From Brumimicrobium mesophilum (GTDB taxonomy: Bacteria > Bacteroidota > Bacteroidia > Flavobacteriales_D > Crocinitomicaceae), in the NCBI RefSeq assembly GCF_003025005.1, contig NZ_PVSS01000008.1, positions 62,001-126,000 of the forward strand: a stretch of 64,000 nt of DNA. Reading direction: 5' to 3'. Each line of letters starts with the position of its first letter. Position 1 is the first letter of the stretch. The position numbers and the translations under genes were made by a program. The notes under the pieces are model-generated. The model was not told where the DNA came from and did no database searches. It saw only the letters and a list, made by a program, of their open reading frames with translations. Positions 1 to 9,525 of this stretch are shown in pieces.

Positions 1-61
1 AATGAACAATCCTGTCAACGATTTTGTAGAAAAATTTATAGCCACAGAATATGAATTATAA
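1..61 (+). CDS. C-terminal end of an ABC transporter ATPase (partial)
   Basis: The first 61 bases encode the last 19 residues of a protein whose start lies outside the window, with an NPVNDFVEKFIA tail and a TAA stop at 59-61. This resembles the tail of OpuCA/ProV-type ATPases, which often end near a PANDFV sequence. The stop overlaps the start of the binding-protein/permease gene by 11 bases, which indicates one operon and probable translational coupling. The ATPase would energise that permease. Only the tail is visible, so the family call rests on the motif and the neighbour. Confidence 0.6.
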   Translation, partial: MNNPVNDFVEKFIATEYEL

Positions 62-1544
62 ACGAAGTCTTTCTCTCCTATTCTTATTCATGATGTTCTT
101 CGGATTTTCTTGGAGCCAAGATATTTCAATTGGTTCAAAAACACATCCAGAGTCTCTTTTATTGGGAGAAATAATGGCCCAAACAATAGAGCAAAATACA
201 GATTTAACAGTTACTCGTCGTTTTGGATTGGGCGGAACACTCATTTGTTTTGAAGCACTGAAGACAGGTGAAATTGATCTTTACATCGAATATACAGGAA
301 CTGTTCTTACGGCAATTCTTAAAGAAAAATATGAAGGTCAATCGCCTCAAGAAATCTATGATTATATTTCCAAAGAAGTAAATCGTAAATTTGAATTTAT
401 CGCGGGCAAATCTTTAGGTTTTAGCAATAGCTATGTTTTGATCAGTGAGAAAAAATTGAATCTCAATGAGATATCAGATCTACAAGGTCGAACAGATTTA
501 AACCTCGGTTTTAGCAATGAATTTGTAAAACGTGAAGATGGATTTCAAGGACTAAACAAATTCTATAACCTTCAGCTTTCAGCTCCACGTGGAATGGAAC
601 ATGGCCTTGCATATAAAGCGCTACAAGAAGGTCAAATTGATGTTACTGATGCCTACAGCACAGATGGTCGCTTGGCTGAATACGATTTCCAGCTCATTCA
701 AGACAACAAAGGATTCTTCCCTGATTACAGTGCGTTTCCATTAATTAAGAAAAGTACAATTGAAAAACACCCTGAGTTAAGCGATGCCTTGAATCAGCTA
801 GAAAACATTCTTACGGCAGAGAAAATGCAGGAGTTAAATCACCGCTATGAAATAGATAAAGAAGACATTTCAAGCATTGCCTTCGATTTTTTATCTGAGC
901 AAGGCATTGTGAGCGAAAAACCTGGGATAACAACTTCAAATCCCATAATTCGACAAACCCTCGAACACATTCAACTGACGTTTATCGCCACTTTTCTAGC
1001 TATTTTATTGGCGGTTCCGTTGGCTATATTTATCACCTATAAAAAGAAAACCGCTTCTTGGATTTTGTCTATCACTGGAGTCATACAAACAATTCCCTCT
1101 TTGGCATTGCTCGGTTTCATGATTCCATTGTTCGGGATTGGGTTTACTCCGGCATTAATCGCTTTGTTTCTTTATGCCCTTTTACCAATTGTGAGAAACA
1201 CTTACACTGGCCTGCTCTCGACTGATCCAATTCTAATAGAAGCTGGACAAGCAATGGGAATGACTCAAAAACAAATCCTTTTGAAGGTTAGACTTCCTTT
1301 GGCGATGGATATGATAATGGCAGGAGTTAGAACAGCGTTAACAATCAATATAGGAACCGCAACCCTTGCAGCCTTTATTGGCGCGGGAGGGTTGGGAGAA
1401 TCCATCATCACAGGAATAACTCTTAATGACAACGACATGATTCTTCGAGGTGCAATTCCAGCAGCAATTTTAGCACTAGCAGCAGATCAAGGAATGGCGC
1501 TTGTAGAAAAAGCTGTTCGTCCTAAAGGAGTGAACAAAGATTAA
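51..1544 (+). CDS. Glycine betaine/choline-type ABC transporter, binding protein fused to permease (OpuB/OsmF-like)
   Basis: This 497-residue fusion would take up (or export) a quaternary-ammonium compatible solute with the ATPase encoded just upstream. Residues 1-22 are a signal peptide ending in WSQ. Residues about 24-285 match an OpuAC-type binding domain (SIGSKTHPESLLLGE, then GLGGT, EALKTGEIDLYIEYTGT). Residues about 303-490 form a five- to six-helix permease with an EAA-type loop (EAGQAMGMTQKQILLKVRLP) that contacts the ATPase. The ATG lies inside the last codons of the ATPase gene. The domain order is binding domain first and permease second, the reverse of the better-known OpuABC and ProWX fusions. 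The substrate cannot be read from the sequence; glycine betaine, choline or carnitine are family-based guesses. Confidence 0.85.
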   Translation: MNYKRSLSLLFLFMMFFGFSWSQDISIGSKTHPESLLLGEIMAQTIEQNTDLTVTRRFGLGGTLICFEALKTGEIDLYIEYTGTVLTAILKEKYEGQSPQEIYDYISKEVNRKFEFIAGKSLGFSNSYVLISEKKLNLNEISDLQGRTDLNLGFSNEFVKREDGFQGLNKFYNLQLSAPRGMEHGLAYKALQEGQIDVTDAYSTDGRLAEYDFQLIQDNKGFFPDYSAFPLIKKSTIEKHPELSDALNQLENILTAEKMQELNHRYEIDKEDISSIAFDFLSEQGIVSEKPGITTSNPIIRQTLEHIQLTFIATFLAILLAVPLAIFITYKKKTASWILSITGVIQTIPSLALLGFMIPLFGIGFTPALIALFLYALLPIVRNTYTGLLSTDPILIEAGQAMGMTQKQILLKVRLPLAMDMIMAGVRTALTINIGTATLAAFIGAGGLGESIITGITLNDNDMILRGAIPAAILALAADQGMALVEKAVRPKGVNKD

Positions 1545-1587
1545 TATCAGATTTAACAACAACACTTTTGATCCTACGTTTAACTTT

Positions 1588-1601
1588 CTCGCTGCAGCGA
1601 G
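1588..1601. repeat. 14-bp perfect palindrome CTCGCTGCAGCGAG
   Basis: This perfect GC-rich dyad sits in AT-rich DNA between the convergent transporter gene and metG. It could form a short hairpin, but no T-run follows on either strand, so it is not an obvious intrinsic terminator. The rest of the 310-base gap holds only the inverted-repeat element at 1743-1818 and a weak unsupported reading frame. Confidence 0.5.
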
Positions 1602-1742
1602 GGAAACACCTAAATTCCCTTATTCAACTGCTCAATATTTATTTGATTGTTAGATTGACCCTTCTTTTCAATAATCAATTCCCCTGAATAATTATGAGCT
1701 AACCCAATTTTTGAATTAGATTTTTCAGTAACAAGGCGCAAT

Positions 1743-1818
1743 TGTTTTGGAAATCCAAGGAGTTGACAATTGTCAATGCGGTGTCCTGAGCTTGCCGATG
1801 GAACTGCTTTCCAAAACA
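1743..1818. repeat. 76-bp element with 11-bp terminal inverted repeats and a REP-like core
   Basis: The element is bounded by TGTTTTGGAAA (1743-1753) and its exact inverse TTTCCAAAACA (1808-1818). It contains a perfect 14-bp palindrome TTGACAATTGTCAA (1763-1776) and the segment GTCCTGAGCTTGCCGATGGA. That segment resembles a half of the widespread bacterial intergenic palindrome with core GACAAGCTCAGGAC. It has no coding capacity of its own. It could be a REP/MITE-like unit or a fossil of one. Confidence 0.5.
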
Positions 1819-1854
1819 TTTTGTAACGCAGGTAATGGAATTTCTAAACAAAAA

Positions 1855-3939
1855 TTATCTAATTTCAGCACCAACTTCCATATCCTCACCCGGCGCAATA
1901 AAGCTCAAATTCCCAGATTTATCTTCTGCCATCAAAATCATTCCATTCGAAACTACTCCACGTAATTTTCTTGGAGGTAAATTCATCAATACAGAAACTT
2001 TCTTTCCAACGATTTCATCAATTTCAAACTGTTCTGCAATTCCAGAAACAATTGTTCTTTGGTCTAATCCAGTATCAACAAGTAATTCCAACAATTTATC
2101 GGCTTTCTTTACTTTTTTGGCAGAAAGAATTTTTCCTACGCGAATGTCCATTTTTAAGAAATCCTCGAAAACGATATCTTCTTTTTGTGGAGCTGTTGGT
2201 TTTTCTACTTCCTCAACTTCTTCTGCTACGGCATTTTCCTTTGCGGATTCTACTAAAATTGCTTTTTCTTTTTCCACAAACTCTTCATCTATCTTTTGAA
2301 AAAGAATTGAAGGCTTGTTTGTTATCGTTCCAACTGGCAATAAATCAATGGAACCAGCTTGACTCCAATTGAAAGTTTCCATGTTCAAGAAATTTCTAAT
2401 TTTCGCTGCAGTTGCTGGAATAAATGGATCAAACAATATCGCTAAGTTGGCTGTAATTTGTAACGCAATATGCATTATGGTTTCTACACGTTTTGGATCA
2501 GTTTTCACGACTTTCCAAGGCTCAGTTTCCGCTAAATAACGGTTTCCTATTCTTGCTAAGCCCATCACCTCTCCTTGTGCTTCTCTAATTTTATAGTTGT
2601 AAAGTAATTCTTCTACTTTCGCTGGAATTTCTTTAAGTGCATCAATCACTTTTTGATCTTCTTCAGTTAATTCACCCAATGCTGGAACAGATCCATTGTA
2701 GTATTTGTTGTTTAAAACCAACGCACGATTCACAAAGTTCCCCAAAACATCAGCCAACTCGTTATTTACACGCGCTTGAAAATCTAACCAAGTAAATTCA
2801 CTGTCTTTACTTTCAGGTGCAATTGAAGTCAATGTATATTTTAATTCATCCACCTTATCCGGATGTCTTTCTAAATATTCATGTAACCAAACCGCCCAAT
2901 TTCTAGACGTTGAAAGCTTTGCTCCTTCTAAATTCAAAAATTCAGATGCAGGAACGTTATCCGGTAGAATTAAATCACCGTGTTCTTTTAACAGAATAGG
3001 GAAAATTATAGCATGAAAAACGATGTTGTCCTTTCCAATAAAGTGAACCAATTTACGGTCTCCCGTCCAATAGTCCTTCCAATCTTTACCTTCTGCTTTT
3101 GCCCAATCTTTTGTTGCCGAAATATATCCTATTGGAGCATCCAACCATACATAAAGCACTTTTCCGTCGGCACCTTCTACAGGAACAGGAATTCCCCAAT
3201 CCAAATCTCTGGTCATTGCACGAGGGTGCAAACCACCGTCAATCCATGATAAACATTGTCCGTTGACTTGATTTCTCCATTTCTTCGGGTCATGTTGTTG
3301 CACACCTTCTAAAGTCCCTTCTTTAATCCACTCTCTCAACCACTCTTCGTGACGTTCCATTGGCAAGAACCAATGAGAAGTTTCTCTTAAAACAGGCGTT
3401 TTTCCACTTAATGTAGAAATTGGGTTGATCAGGTCTGTTGGACTCAAAGCACTACCACATTTCTCACATTGGTCTCCATAAGCACCGTCATTTCCACACT
3501 TTGGACATTCTCCACTGATATATCTATCGGCTAAAAACTGTTCATGTTCCTCATCGAAATACTGTTCCGTAGTTTTCTGAGTAAACGCACCTTTATCATT
3601 TAAAACTTTAAAGAAATCTTGTGCTGTTTCTTTATGTGTTTCAGCTGTTGTGCGGTGATATATATCGAAATTGATATCGAATTTCTTAAAAGCATCTCCA
3701 ATAATTCCATGGTATTTATCCACGATTTCTTGAGGAGAAATACCTTCTTTTTTTGCTCTTAAAGTAATGGCAGCACCGTGCTCATCACTTCCGCTAATAA
3801 ACGCAACATCATGTTCTTTATGACGTAAAAAACGCACATAAATGTCAGCAGGTAAATAAACTCCTGCTACGTGTCCAAGATGTAAAGGCCCATTAGCATA
3901 TGGCAATGCGGCTGTTACGGTATATTGCTTTTTCTCCAT
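1855..3939 (-). CDS. metG: Methionyl-tRNA synthetase with C-terminal tRNA-binding domain
   Basis: MetG charges tRNA-Met with methionine in the cytoplasm. The class I signature appears as GPLHLGH, with GSDEHG just after it. A zinc-knuckle segment has two CPKCG/CEKCG-type Cys pairs. The KMSKS loop appears as KLSTSRNW, a variant I believe is common in Bacteroidota. After the anticodon-binding helical domain, the last ~110 residues ([12 protein letters not shown] onward) are an EMAPII/Arc1p-like tRNA-binding OB fold. An in-frame ATG lies 24 bases further upstream at 3963, but it overlaps a perfect -7 box (3961-3968). The start at 3939 (MEKKQYTV) is therefore chosen, giving 694 residues. Confidence 0.96.
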   Translation of the reverse strand: MEKKQYTVTAALPYANGPLHLGHVAGVYLPADIYVRFLRHKEHDVAFISGSDEHGAAITLRAKKEGISPQEIVDKYHGIIGDAFKKFDINFDIYHRTTAETHKETAQDFFKVLNDKGAFTQKTTEQYFDEEHEQFLADRYISGECPKCGNDGAYGDQCEKCGSALSPTDLINPISTLSGKTPVLRETSHWFLPMERHEEWLREWIKEGTLEGVQQHDPKKWRNQVNGQCLSWIDGGLHPRAMTRDLDWGIPVPVEGADGKVLYVWLDAPIGYISATKDWAKAEGKDWKDYWTGDRKLVHFIGKDNIVFHAIIFPILLKEHGDLILPDNVPASEFLNLEGAKLSTSRNWAVWLHEYLERHPDKVDELKYTLTSIAPESKDSEFTWLDFQARVNNELADVLGNFVNRALVLNNKYYNGSVPALGELTEEDQKVIDALKEIPAKVEELLYNYKIREAQGEVMGLARIGNRYLAETEPWKVVKTDPKRVETIMHIALQITANLAILFDPFIPATAAKIRNFLNMETFNWSQAGSIDLLPVGTITNKPSILFQKIDEEFVEKEKAILVESAKENAVAEEVEEVEKPTAPQKEDIVFEDFLKMDIRVGKILSAKKVKKADKLLELLVDTGLDQRTIVSGIAEQFEIDEIVGKKVSVLMNLPPRKLRGVVSNGMILMAEDKSGNLSFIAPGEDMEVGAEIR

Positions 3940-3960
3940 CGATTCCAATTTTCTAATGTG

Positions 3961-3968
3961 CAAAGATA
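3961..3968 (-). promoter_or_regulatory. Bacteroidota -7 box (TATCTTTG) of metG
   Basis: Read on the minus strand this is TATCTTTG, a perfect match to TAnnTTTG. It lies 21 bases before the ATG at 3939, giving a short leader. No TTG was found at the usual -33 distance. Confidence 0.55.
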
Positions 3969-3987
3969 GTTATTCAATTATGAATTG

Positions 3988-4108
3988 TTTAATTACGAAT
4001 TGGTAAAAAGGGATTTCTTAATGAATTTAAATTCGAGTAAGTACTAAATTATCAATAAAGGAAATGCTCAGTATTTTCAATTCGTAATTCGTAATTATTT
4101 TAATTCGT
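3988..4108. repeat. ATTACGAATT-type dispersed repeats in inverted orientation
   Basis: TAATTACGAATTGG near 3989-4002 faces CAATTCGTAATTCGTAATTA near 4078-4098 and a further TAATTCGTAATTG near 4099-4111. The last copy runs into the final codons of the S9 peptidase gene. Similar motifs recur near 41844, 41980, 43140, 44466, 46370, 54640 and 55720. Confidence 0.6.
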
Positions 4109-6902
4109 AATTGTTTAGTCCATATTTCTTCCCTTTTTCCAAAGCAGGAACACCAATCTCTAACCACTCTGGAGCTGGTTTCCCTTGTAAATAATGATCA
4201 AAGAATTGGCGCATTCTGATGCTTAAATCCACACGATTTGCGTTTTTCATCAAATTGTGTTCATCACCATTATAGTTCAATAACCAAACAGGTTTATTCA
4301 ATCTTTTCATTCCATTAAACATTTCAATTCCCTGATACCATGGAACTGCTCCATCATTGTCATTGTGCATAATCAACAATGGTGTCTCGATCTTTGGAAT
4401 TCCAAACAACGGTGAATTTTCGATATACAAATCTAAAGAATCCCAAATAGTTTGACCAATTCTACTTTGCGTGTGTTCGTATTGGAAGGCACGACTGTAA
4501 CCACTCCCCCAACGAATTCCTCCATACGCAGAAACCATATTACTTACTGGAGCTCCTGCCATTGCAGCGGCGTATCTTTCTGTCATTGTAATTAATTGTG
4601 CCGTTTGATAACCTCCCCAAGATTGACCTTGAAGCCCCATTCTTGTGCTGTCAACATTTGGATATAACTCAAGAACCTTATCCGTTCCGCTCATAATACT
4701 ATTGTACGCACCTCTTGCTGGGTGACCAGGTTCGTAACGAATGTCCGGCATAAAAACCAAATATCCCGCTGAAGCATATTCTGTTGCGAAAATTATTGAA
4801 GCAGTTGGTCTTGGAATGTAATGCGTGTTCTTTTTGTCGCTATACATTTCATAAAAATAAACCATTAATGGATAAGATTTCGTGGAGTCAAAATTTTCTG
4901 GTTTATAAAGCAGTCCATTTAATTCTTCACCATTATATGAATTCCATTTTACTTGCTCTACCGTTGTCCAGTTGTATTCATTTTGTTGCGGATTTGTTTC
5001 AGAAATTTTCTTAGGTTTTTCAATTTTTGTATTGGTCAAATACACTTCTGGATAATCTACAACATCCATTTGACGAAATATTACAGCATCACCATTTTCC
5101 GCTTTTTTAAACGACATTAGTTTATGATCCGTTTCATACCATAAAACTAAATGCGGACTCAATCGATCATCTACAAAAGTATAGATACTTTCATTTCTTG
5201 AATCTTGATTTACTCCCAGAATATAGGTTTCTTCTAAATCCAAATAAGTACTATCATAATCTAATCTTACGAATCTATAAACTGAGTTTAGTTTTTTTCC
5301 TTCATGATTAGTAATTCCTTTTAATTCGAAAGTTGAAAAATTATAAGTCCAAATATCAAATTCAGAATACAAAATTATTTCATCGTTACTCACGTAACCA
5401 GGAGAACCTTCCGGATTTGCTTCAAATGGCATTCCATTGATGTCACTTTTCCAATTAATTGAATCTTTGGTGAAACAAGTCATACATTTTTCTTCATTTT
5501 TATCTAAATCAATAAAGTAATAGTTGTTTTCTTTGCTATTAAAATAAGTGAAATGATTTCCGTTTGGACTTAATCCTGAAACATAATTCATATTCTCCTT
5601 TATTAGTTCTGTTTCTCCGGTTTTGGTATTTACCGCATAGTAATCGTTTGGCCATGGATATCTCCAATTGTTGGCATAAGCATATCTTTCGTTAGAAACT
5701 CCTAATCCGAAATCACTATTTCCTTGATTCAGGATTCTAACATACAAAGTATCTGATTCTAACTGAGTCAAGGTATTTTCATTTAAATGAATAACTGACA
5801 AAAGGCTTTTTCCTTGGTCCCTTTTCAATTCTTTGAGTTGCTGAGGTTGCAAACGTTTGTTTTTATAGTGCCATATATCCAGTACAGCTTTTTCACTATC
5901 TAACAAGGAGTCTTCTTCCTCCTCAATTGGCAGATCTTTTAATCCAAAGTAGATTTTTGATTCATCCAACGAAAAGTATATCCTTCCTTTAGACGCAGGA
6001 GTTAAACCTAATGGTAGATCAGACCTGTCATTACCAACTAAAATTTTTGGAAGGTCGCTGTTAATATTCCACTGATAAATATCATATGTTCTTAATTCTT
6101 CAGAAGTATCAGTTGATGCCATGAAAACAAATTCGTTTCCTTTATCGCTGAAAGAGTAATTTCCCAGATCTGCAAATTCAGTTAAGAGCTTCTTCCCTTT
6201 ACCACTCTTCAGATCAAATAAATGTACATTAGACAATGTCGTTTTCTCCTTTTTAAATTCCTTCACAAAAAACAAGTGAGTTCCTTGGTCATTAAATTTA
6301 AAATCTGTCACATTTTCAAATTTTTCACGCTCTCCAGTTTCAGCATTAAGAATAAATAATGTATTTCCTTCTTCGTTGGTAATCGTTTTCGACTTTTTAC
6401 TAAATAATCCACGTTTTTTCTTTCGAACATTAGCATCACTTTTAACTAAAGTATAGGCCAAAAAATCACCCATAGGTGCTATAGAATAATCAATAAGGTT
6501 AGATAACTTGACCAAACTATCTTGATTCATGTAATATATTCCTAAAGTATCTTTCACCCATTTTTTCTTATTTACTTTTTCTAGTTTTAAGGAACGTAAG
6601 GTATCGTACCCTGCTGGAATTTTAAAAGCTATTAGTTTTTCGTTATGACTAAATGTGGCATTTTGCCCTTTTGCTATTTCTACATAACTATCTTCCTTCA
6701 CATTGTAGACAGTTAATTTTCCATCTCCTCTATGTGGATTGGTTTCATAAGACATAAAATTCCCAAAAGATGAGATGGTTTGATTTCTTAAAGATTTCCA
6801 TGAATCATAGACTGTGTGGTCTATAATTTTTTTTTGAGCAAGTAAGGTATTGACGCTAAAAAAGAGAAGTAGTGAAATGATAACTTTTTGAAACAAGGTC
6901 AT
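4095..6902 (-). CDS. Exported S9-family prolyl oligopeptidase-like serine peptidase
   Basis: This 935-residue protein begins with a signal peptide (cleavage after LLAQ, about residue 22). A long region of beta-propeller character with repeated TD-x-KF and S-P-x-G-x-F-type blades precedes an alpha/beta-hydrolase domain from about residue 690. The catalytic triad is visible: Ser761 in GQSWGGYQ, Asp848 in HNDNDGAVPW and His882 in GDEHNL. This matches the S9 peptidase fold (dipeptidyl- or acylaminoacyl-peptidase type), which would cut short peptides in the periplasm or at the surface. It has no T9SS tail, so a periplasmic site is most likely. It is monocistronic between metG and a divergent T9SS gene. 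The exact specificity is unknown. Confidence 0.9.
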   Translation of the reverse strand: MTLFQKVIISLLLFFSVNTLLAQKKIIDHTVYDSWKSLRNQTISSFGNFMSYETNPHRGDGKLTVYNVKEDSYVEIAKGQNATFSHNEKLIAFKIPAGYDTLRSLKLEKVNKKKWVKDTLGIYYMNQDSLVKLSNLIDYSIAPMGDFLAYTLVKSDANVRKKKRGLFSKKSKTITNEEGNTLFILNAETGEREKFENVTDFKFNDQGTHLFFVKEFKKEKTTLSNVHLFDLKSGKGKKLLTEFADLGNYSFSDKGNEFVFMASTDTSEELRTYDIYQWNINSDLPKILVGNDRSDLPLGLTPASKGRIYFSLDESKIYFGLKDLPIEEEEDSLLDSEKAVLDIWHYKNKRLQPQQLKELKRDQGKSLLSVIHLNENTLTQLESDTLYVRILNQGNSDFGLGVSNERYAYANNWRYPWPNDYYAVNTKTGETELIKENMNYVSGLSPNGNHFTYFNSKENNYYFIDLDKNEEKCMTCFTKDSINWKSDINGMPFEANPEGSPGYVSNDEIILYSEFDIWTYNFSTFELKGITNHEGKKLNSVYRFVRLDYDSTYLDLEETYILGVNQDSRNESIYTFVDDRLSPHLVLWYETDHKLMSFKKAENGDAVIFRQMDVVDYPEVYLTNTKIEKPKKISETNPQQNEYNWTTVEQVKWNSYNGEELNGLLYKPENFDSTKSYPLMVYFYEMYSDKKNTHYIPRPTASIIFATEYASAGYLVFMPDIRYEPGHPARGAYNSIMSGTDKVLELYPNVDSTRMGLQGQSWGGYQTAQLITMTERYAAAMAGAPVSNMVSAYGGIRWGSGYSRAFQYEHTQSRIGQTIWDSLDLYIENSPLFGIPKIETPLLIMHNDNDGAVPWYQGIEMFNGMKRLNKPVWLLNYNGDEHNLMKNANRVDLSIRMRQFFDHYLQGKPAPEWLEIGVPALEKGKKYGLNNYELK

Positions 6903-7012
6903 AAAAATTTAAAATTTGTTAAAACAATTGACTTAAATATATTTTTTGGTAGAAATATACATTTTTTAACTTACTAAGCATTATTACACAGTAAACTTTA
7001 TAAAATATTTAT

Positions 7013-7020
7013 TATGTTTG
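7013..7020 (+). promoter_or_regulatory. -7 box TATGTTTG ahead of the T9SS cargo gene
   Basis: This is a perfect TAnnTTTG match 21 bases before the ATG at 7042. It implies transcription starting around 7027 and a leader of about 15 bases. No clear TTG is present at -33. Confidence 0.6.
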
Positions 7021-7041
7021 CTGAAATTAAAAGATAATATT

Positions 7042-8889
7042 ATGAAAAAGATTTACTTCTTAGGGTTGATTTTAGGGACGGCGTCTCTATCTTTCGCTCA
7101 AAGCACACACTCTGTGTTAAATAAAAAAGTGGCTACAAATCACAAGGTAATTACAAATCCTACAGCATTTACAACTAAAGCTCCTGGAGTTGCAGTTTGG
7201 CAAGACAATTTTGACGACCCAACTACTTGGACAATGGACAATGCAGGTCAAACAGCTCCAAACACAGGTTGGACAATTGACCCTACTTATGATGGATGGT
7301 ATAGTGGTGGTGCACCAGTTGCTGCTCCAGGTGGAGGAAACTTCGCTGAGTTAGGAAACGGTGTTTCTTCATCAGCAGCTACAGCACAAATGGTAACTTA
7401 CACAATGACAACTGCATCTCCGATTGACGTTGTTGCTGCTGGAGGTTCTCAGGATATCGTTTTAGAGTTTTTACAATATGGAGCTTTATTTAATGATGTT
7501 CAAGAGTTTCAAATTTCAACTGATGGAACAACTTTCACAACAGTTGGAGATAACTCAAATTTTGACCCATTAACATCTACAGGTGGTAGTGCTTATGACA
7601 ACCCAACTCAAGTAAGAGTTAACTTATCGCAGTATCTTTCTGCAACTCCAACTCAAGTTTGGATTAGATTTTCTTGGACTTCAAGATTCCCTACAGAAAC
7701 TGCAAATGGAGCATGGATTACTTACGGATGGATGATTGACAATGTTGCTTTAGTAACTCTTCCAGATAATGACATTTCTACTAGTGAATCATACTTTGGA
7801 TCAAATGGTGTTGCATACTACCAAATTCCTCAAGCTCAAATAGCTCCTATCGACTTTACAGTTAATGTAACTAACGAAGGAACTTCTGATCAGACAGGTG
7901 TTGCTTTACTTGCTACTGAAGCAGGTTCTGGTTACAATGGTACTTCTGGTGGTGATCCAGTTTTAGTTGGATCAACAGATTCATTAATCGTTTCTACTTC
8001 TTTCACTCCATCAGGACTTGGAAACTACGAAGTTGAATTCGAAATCGAAGCAGATTTAGTTGATGATGTACCAGCAAACAATATGATTCCTTCTTACAAA
8101 TTTAGAGTAGTAGAAGATTTATATGCTAGAGATTCATCTTCACAAGCTGAAAACGGTGTTCTTTACAACCAATTAAGACAAGACGGTCTTGTTGGAGCAG
8201 CTAACATTATCAAAAAATATGCTGTTGCTTATGACGTATATGCTGATGCTGATGTAACTGCAATCGACTTCCAATTCGGTAATCAAATTGAAGATGGTGC
8301 ACAAGTTGTTGCTGCAATTTATGAGTCTGATTTAGAAACACAAGTTGGAGAAACTGAATTCTATACAGTTTCTGCAGGTGATGAAATGACTTACCACACA
8401 TTGGCATTCCCAACACCTGTAACTTTGGATGCTAATACAACTTATTATGCAACAGTTGAAATGTTCTCTACAGTAATGTCAATTGCTGCTGCTGGTTCTG
8501 CTCCAGCTGGAACATCTATCTTCCAATTAGTTGATGATTCATGGTCAAATCTTGCACCAACGAACCGTACTTTTGTAATTCGTATGAACTTTGATCCATC
8601 TGTTGGATTAGAAGACAATGAGTTATCAAACATCAACGTTTCTCAAAACTATCCTAACCCATTTGCTAACGAAACTACTGTTGAGTTCAGCTTGAAAGAA
8701 ACTGCTGAAGTTTCTTACTCAGTTGTTGATTTAACTGGTAAAGTTGTTGCAGATGTTAACGAAGGAAACACTTTTGCTGGTGAGCATTCAATCACTATCG
8801 ATGGTTCTTCATTCGCTAATGGAGTTTATTACTTAAACATTACAGCTGGTGAATCTACTGTTACACGTAAAATCGTTGTAAACAAGTAA
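7042..8889 (+). CDS. Secreted T9SS cargo protein with type A C-terminal sorting domain
   Basis: This 615-residue exported protein starts with a clear signal peptide (MKKIYFLGLILG to SFAQ). The ATG at 7042 is chosen over an upstream in-frame ATG at 7018 because the signal peptide begins here and 7018 lies inside the promoter box. The N-terminal half (to ~240) looks like a jelly-roll/MAM-like beta domain. Later regions look like CARDB-like and lectin-like beta domains. The last ~80 residues are a type A sorting tail (NYPNPFANETTVEF, then GEHSITIDGSSFANGVYYL, ending KIVVNK), recognised by the type IX system. Codon choice is strongly uniform and the gene is followed by a strong terminator, so high expression is likely. 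It has no enzymatic motif. It could be an adhesin or surface-layer-like protein. Confidence 0.85.
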   Translation: MKKIYFLGLILGTASLSFAQSTHSVLNKKVATNHKVITNPTAFTTKAPGVAVWQDNFDDPTTWTMDNAGQTAPNTGWTIDPTYDGWYSGGAPVAAPGGGNFAELGNGVSSSAATAQMVTYTMTTASPIDVVAAGGSQDIVLEFLQYGALFNDVQEFQISTDGTTFTTVGDNSNFDPLTSTGGSAYDNPTQVRVNLSQYLSATPTQVWIRFSWTSRFPTETANGAWITYGWMIDNVALVTLPDNDISTSESYFGSNGVAYYQIPQAQIAPIDFTVNVTNEGTSDQTGVALLATEAGSGYNGTSGGDPVLVGSTDSLIVSTSFTPSGLGNYEVEFEIEADLVDDVPANNMIPSYKFRVVEDLYARDSSSQAENGVLYNQLRQDGLVGAANIIKKYAVAYDVYADADVTAIDFQFGNQIEDGAQVVAAIYESDLETQVGETEFYTVSAGDEMTYHTLAFPTPVTLDANTTYYATVEMFSTVMSIAAAGSAPAGTSIFQLVDDSWSNLAPTNRTFVIRMNFDPSVGLEDNELSNINVSQNYPNPFANETTVEFSLKETAEVSYSVVDLTGKVVADVNEGNTFAGEHSITIDGSSFANGVYYLNITAGESTVTRKIVVNK

Positions 8890-8912
8890 TCATCATCTTA
8901 AAGCATACAAAG

Positions 8913-8943
8913 AAGAGGAGTCGAATGGCTCCTCTTTTTTTTT
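8913..8943 (+). terminator. Intrinsic terminator of the T9SS cargo gene
   Basis: AAGAGGAG (8913-8920) pairs perfectly with CTCCTCTT (8929-8936) across an 8-base loop, and a T-run continues to 8943. It lies 23 bases after the stop codon. Confidence 0.9.
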
Positions 8944-9016
8944 AACCATTATTTAAGAAAACCTTCTGAAACAATTATACAACTGTGGCGTTATATAGAT
9001 GTTAGGTTTCATAAGT

Positions 9017-9066
9017 AGTAGTGTTAAACAATAGAGAAGGCTCCCGCTTTCTCTATTGTTGTTTTT
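9017..9066 (+). ncRNA. Candidate small RNA, tandem copy 1
   Basis: The predicted transcript starts about 7 bases after a TAGGTTTC box (9003-9010) and ends after the T-run that follows the hairpin at 9027-9060. Its stem is 15 bp (AACAATAGAGAAGGC with GCTTTCTCTATTGTT, one G-U pair) with a UCCC tetraloop. The -33 position reads CTG rather than TTG. Alternatively this is only one of a set of reinforcing terminators. Confidence 0.4.
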
Positions 9067-9166
9067 AATGGAATATTTATAATTAAATTTCTATTAACAT
9101 TCCTTCACAGAACCAAGACAACATATACAAAATTGGTGTGTTATAAAGGCGTAAGGTTTCATAAGT

Positions 9167-9216
9167 AGTAGTGTTAAACAATAGAGAAGGCTCCCGCTTT
9201 CTCTATTGTTGTTTTT
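9167..9216 (+). ncRNA. Candidate small RNA, tandem copy 2
   Basis: This copy has the identical 34-base hairpin (9177-9210) and T-run. The promoter-like boxes are TTG at 9133-9135 and AAGGTTTC at 9153-9160, separated by 17 bases. The -7 box is weaker here than in copies 1 and 3. Confidence 0.4.
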
Positions 9217-9317
9217 AATGGAATTTTTATAATGAAATTTCTTTTTAACACTCCTTCACAGAACCAAGACAACATATACAAAATTGGTGTGTTATAAAGA
9301 CGTTAGGTTTCATAAGT

Positions 9318-9367
9318 AGTAGTGTTAAACAATAGAGAAGGCTCCCGCTTTCTCTATTGTTGTTTTT
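9318..9367 (+). ncRNA. Candidate small RNA, tandem copy 3
   Basis: The hairpin is at 9328-9361 followed by five T. The promoter-like boxes TTG (9284-9286) and TAGGTTTC (9304-9311) are 17 bases apart, matching the flavobacterial TTG/TAnnTTTG layout except for the last base. This is the best-formed of the copies. Confidence 0.42.
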
Positions 9368-9494
9368 AATGGAATATTTACAATTAAATTTCTATTAACA
9401 TTCCTTCACAAACTCATTACAACAAAAGAAAATTTCATAAGTTATAATATCAAGTAATAATAGTTAGATTTCATAAGTTTTAGTTAGACTAATT

Positions 9495-9525
9495 AGGAAG
9501 GGGCGAAAGTTCCTTCCTATTTTTA
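9495..9525 (+). terminator. Hairpin of the diverged fourth unit
   Basis: AGGAAGGGG (9495-9503) pairs with TTCCTTCCT (9510-9518), including two G-U pairs, around a CGAAAG loop. ATTTTTATT follows. TAGATTTC lies upstream at 9465-9472, as in the other units, so this may be a distant fourth copy. Confidence 0.55.

Noticed and set aside
1610-1819. A 69-codon open frame downstream of metG on the minus strand
   Set aside because: Its first third is the inverted-repeat element at 1743-1818 and no family, ribosome site or signal supports it.
1835-2372. Overlapping plus-strand frames across the 3' end of metG
   Set aside because: They are antisense shadows of a clearly conserved coding gene and have low-complexity content.
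1855-3939. MetG as a catalytically altered synthetase because KMSKS reads KLSTS
   Set aside because: I believe this variant is usual in Bacteroidota MetG and all other motifs are intact.
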